Origin: Chrysochromulina parva
Taxonomy: Eukaryota > Haptophyta > Prymnesiales > Chrysochromulinaceae
Direction of reading: 5' to 3'
NCBI GenBank assembly: GCA_002887195.1
Contig: PJAB01000408.1
Coordinates: forward strand, 1-27,523
DNA length: 27,523 nucleotides
Shown one piece after another: positions 26,945 through 27,523 of the stretch (the first letter of the stretch is position 1; every line of letters begins with the position of its first letter). The notes beneath the pieces were generated by a model. It was not told where the DNA came from. It searched no databases and saw only the letters and a list, made by a program, of their open reading frames with translations. The position numbers and the translations under genes were made by a program.

Positions 26945-27523
26945 GGAGGCACCTCTGGGCGAGGAGACGACCGTGGCTTCGAGCGGCGAGATACGATAGA
27001 GAGACGAGGTTTGTCAGTCGTGGTTTGAGTGCGTGATCATACATCAGCTGTGTACAGGAGACGACCGCGACGCATGTGGATCGGATGTGCACAAGAAAGT
27101 CCGTCCGCTCGCGAGACCGAGAGAGTCGAGACGCGAGAGCGTCGAGAGAGACTCCAGTTTCCAATTCCACTCCCAGACCGGACTTACGAGCTACCTTAGA
27201 TTAGCGACCACACCCACACCCTGACGACGCGAGTACTCAGTACTTGTGTTGACCGAGGGGCGAGAGGAGCCGCCCTTTGAGACGGTGAATTCACAGACAC
27301 GGGGAGCGGAGCCGTCCGTCGAGACGGTGTGGAGTATTCAGGGGGTGATTGGTTTTCAGTGTGACGACGGGCGTGTTTTCGTGTTCACAAGTAAGAAGAG
27401 CTTTCTACTCTAACTGCACTAACGGTACTGCGGGAGAACGTTACTATAGGACGGTAGGTCCCTCACAGTACCACAGTTATACTCACGGTTTGCTACTGGA
27501 AGCCGTCTACCGCAGCTAGACGT
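26945..27523. other. Gene-free right end with short direct repeats
   Basis: No coding region is recognised in the last 579 bp. AGGAGACGACCG occurs at 26962-26973 and 27056-27067. A 21-bp repeat beginning GAGCCG and ending GAGACGGTG occurs at 27267-27287 and 27309-27329, 18 of 21 identical. The region presumably holds the 3' UTR of the acyl-CoA dehydrogenase gene and the flank of the next gene. Confidence 0.4.

Overview
The window looks like nuclear DNA of a GC-rich protist, most plausibly a chlorophyll-c alga such as a haptophyte. The gene content is eukaryotic: a kinesin, SNAREs, a Golgi-type GT77 glycosyltransferase, a lysosomal phospholipase B-like protein, a FERM-like protein and a giant NACHT/LRR/Roco protein. 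Genes are monocistronic, lie on both strands and have long uninterrupted exons with few introns. The lineage is an inference from gene content and style; no marker gene is present.

Layout. Positions 2-11609 (+) hold most of one giant gene, cut by the left edge. The reading frame stops at 6733 and reopens at about 6846. A phase-0 GT-AG intron at 6710-6893 joins the halves and restores an exact 28-residue leucine-rich-repeat period. The joined product (at least 3806 residues) has, in order: an SH3-like module, a coiled coil, a second SH3-like module, a NACHT ATPase, NLR-type LRRs, Roco-type LRRs, a Roc GTPase, COR, a Cys cluster, and a C-terminal ADP-ribosyltransferase domain with a visible R-S-E triad. 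This one polypeptide carries two nucleotide switches and an NAD-using enzyme, and is the most striking object in the window.

Positions 12085-15988 hold a divergent pair sharing a 154-bp intergenic region: a phospholipase B-like Ntn hydrolase (-) and a GT77/XEG113-like glycosyltransferase (+). Positions 16451-17799 hold two tandemly duplicated Qc-SNARE genes (+). Positions 18800-24063 hold two same-strand genes (-), a FERM-like protein upstream and a kinesin-8 downstream. Positions 24649-26944 hold a small single-membrane-span protein in two exons and a mitochondrially targeted acyl-CoA dehydrogenase/oxidase (+).

Intergenic DNA contains three copies of a short element with a shared core (CGATAGGCTTCCG) flanked by inverted arrays of a pentamer (AAGTC or CAGTT type). 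This looks like an undescribed MITE- or introner-like family. Other sequence features are an 18-bp perfect palindrome upstream of the kinesin gene, direct repeats downstream of the giant gene, and an AAGT microsatellite. Most other long open frames are antisense shadows of these GC-rich genes. No tRNA, rRNA or CRISPR array was seen.
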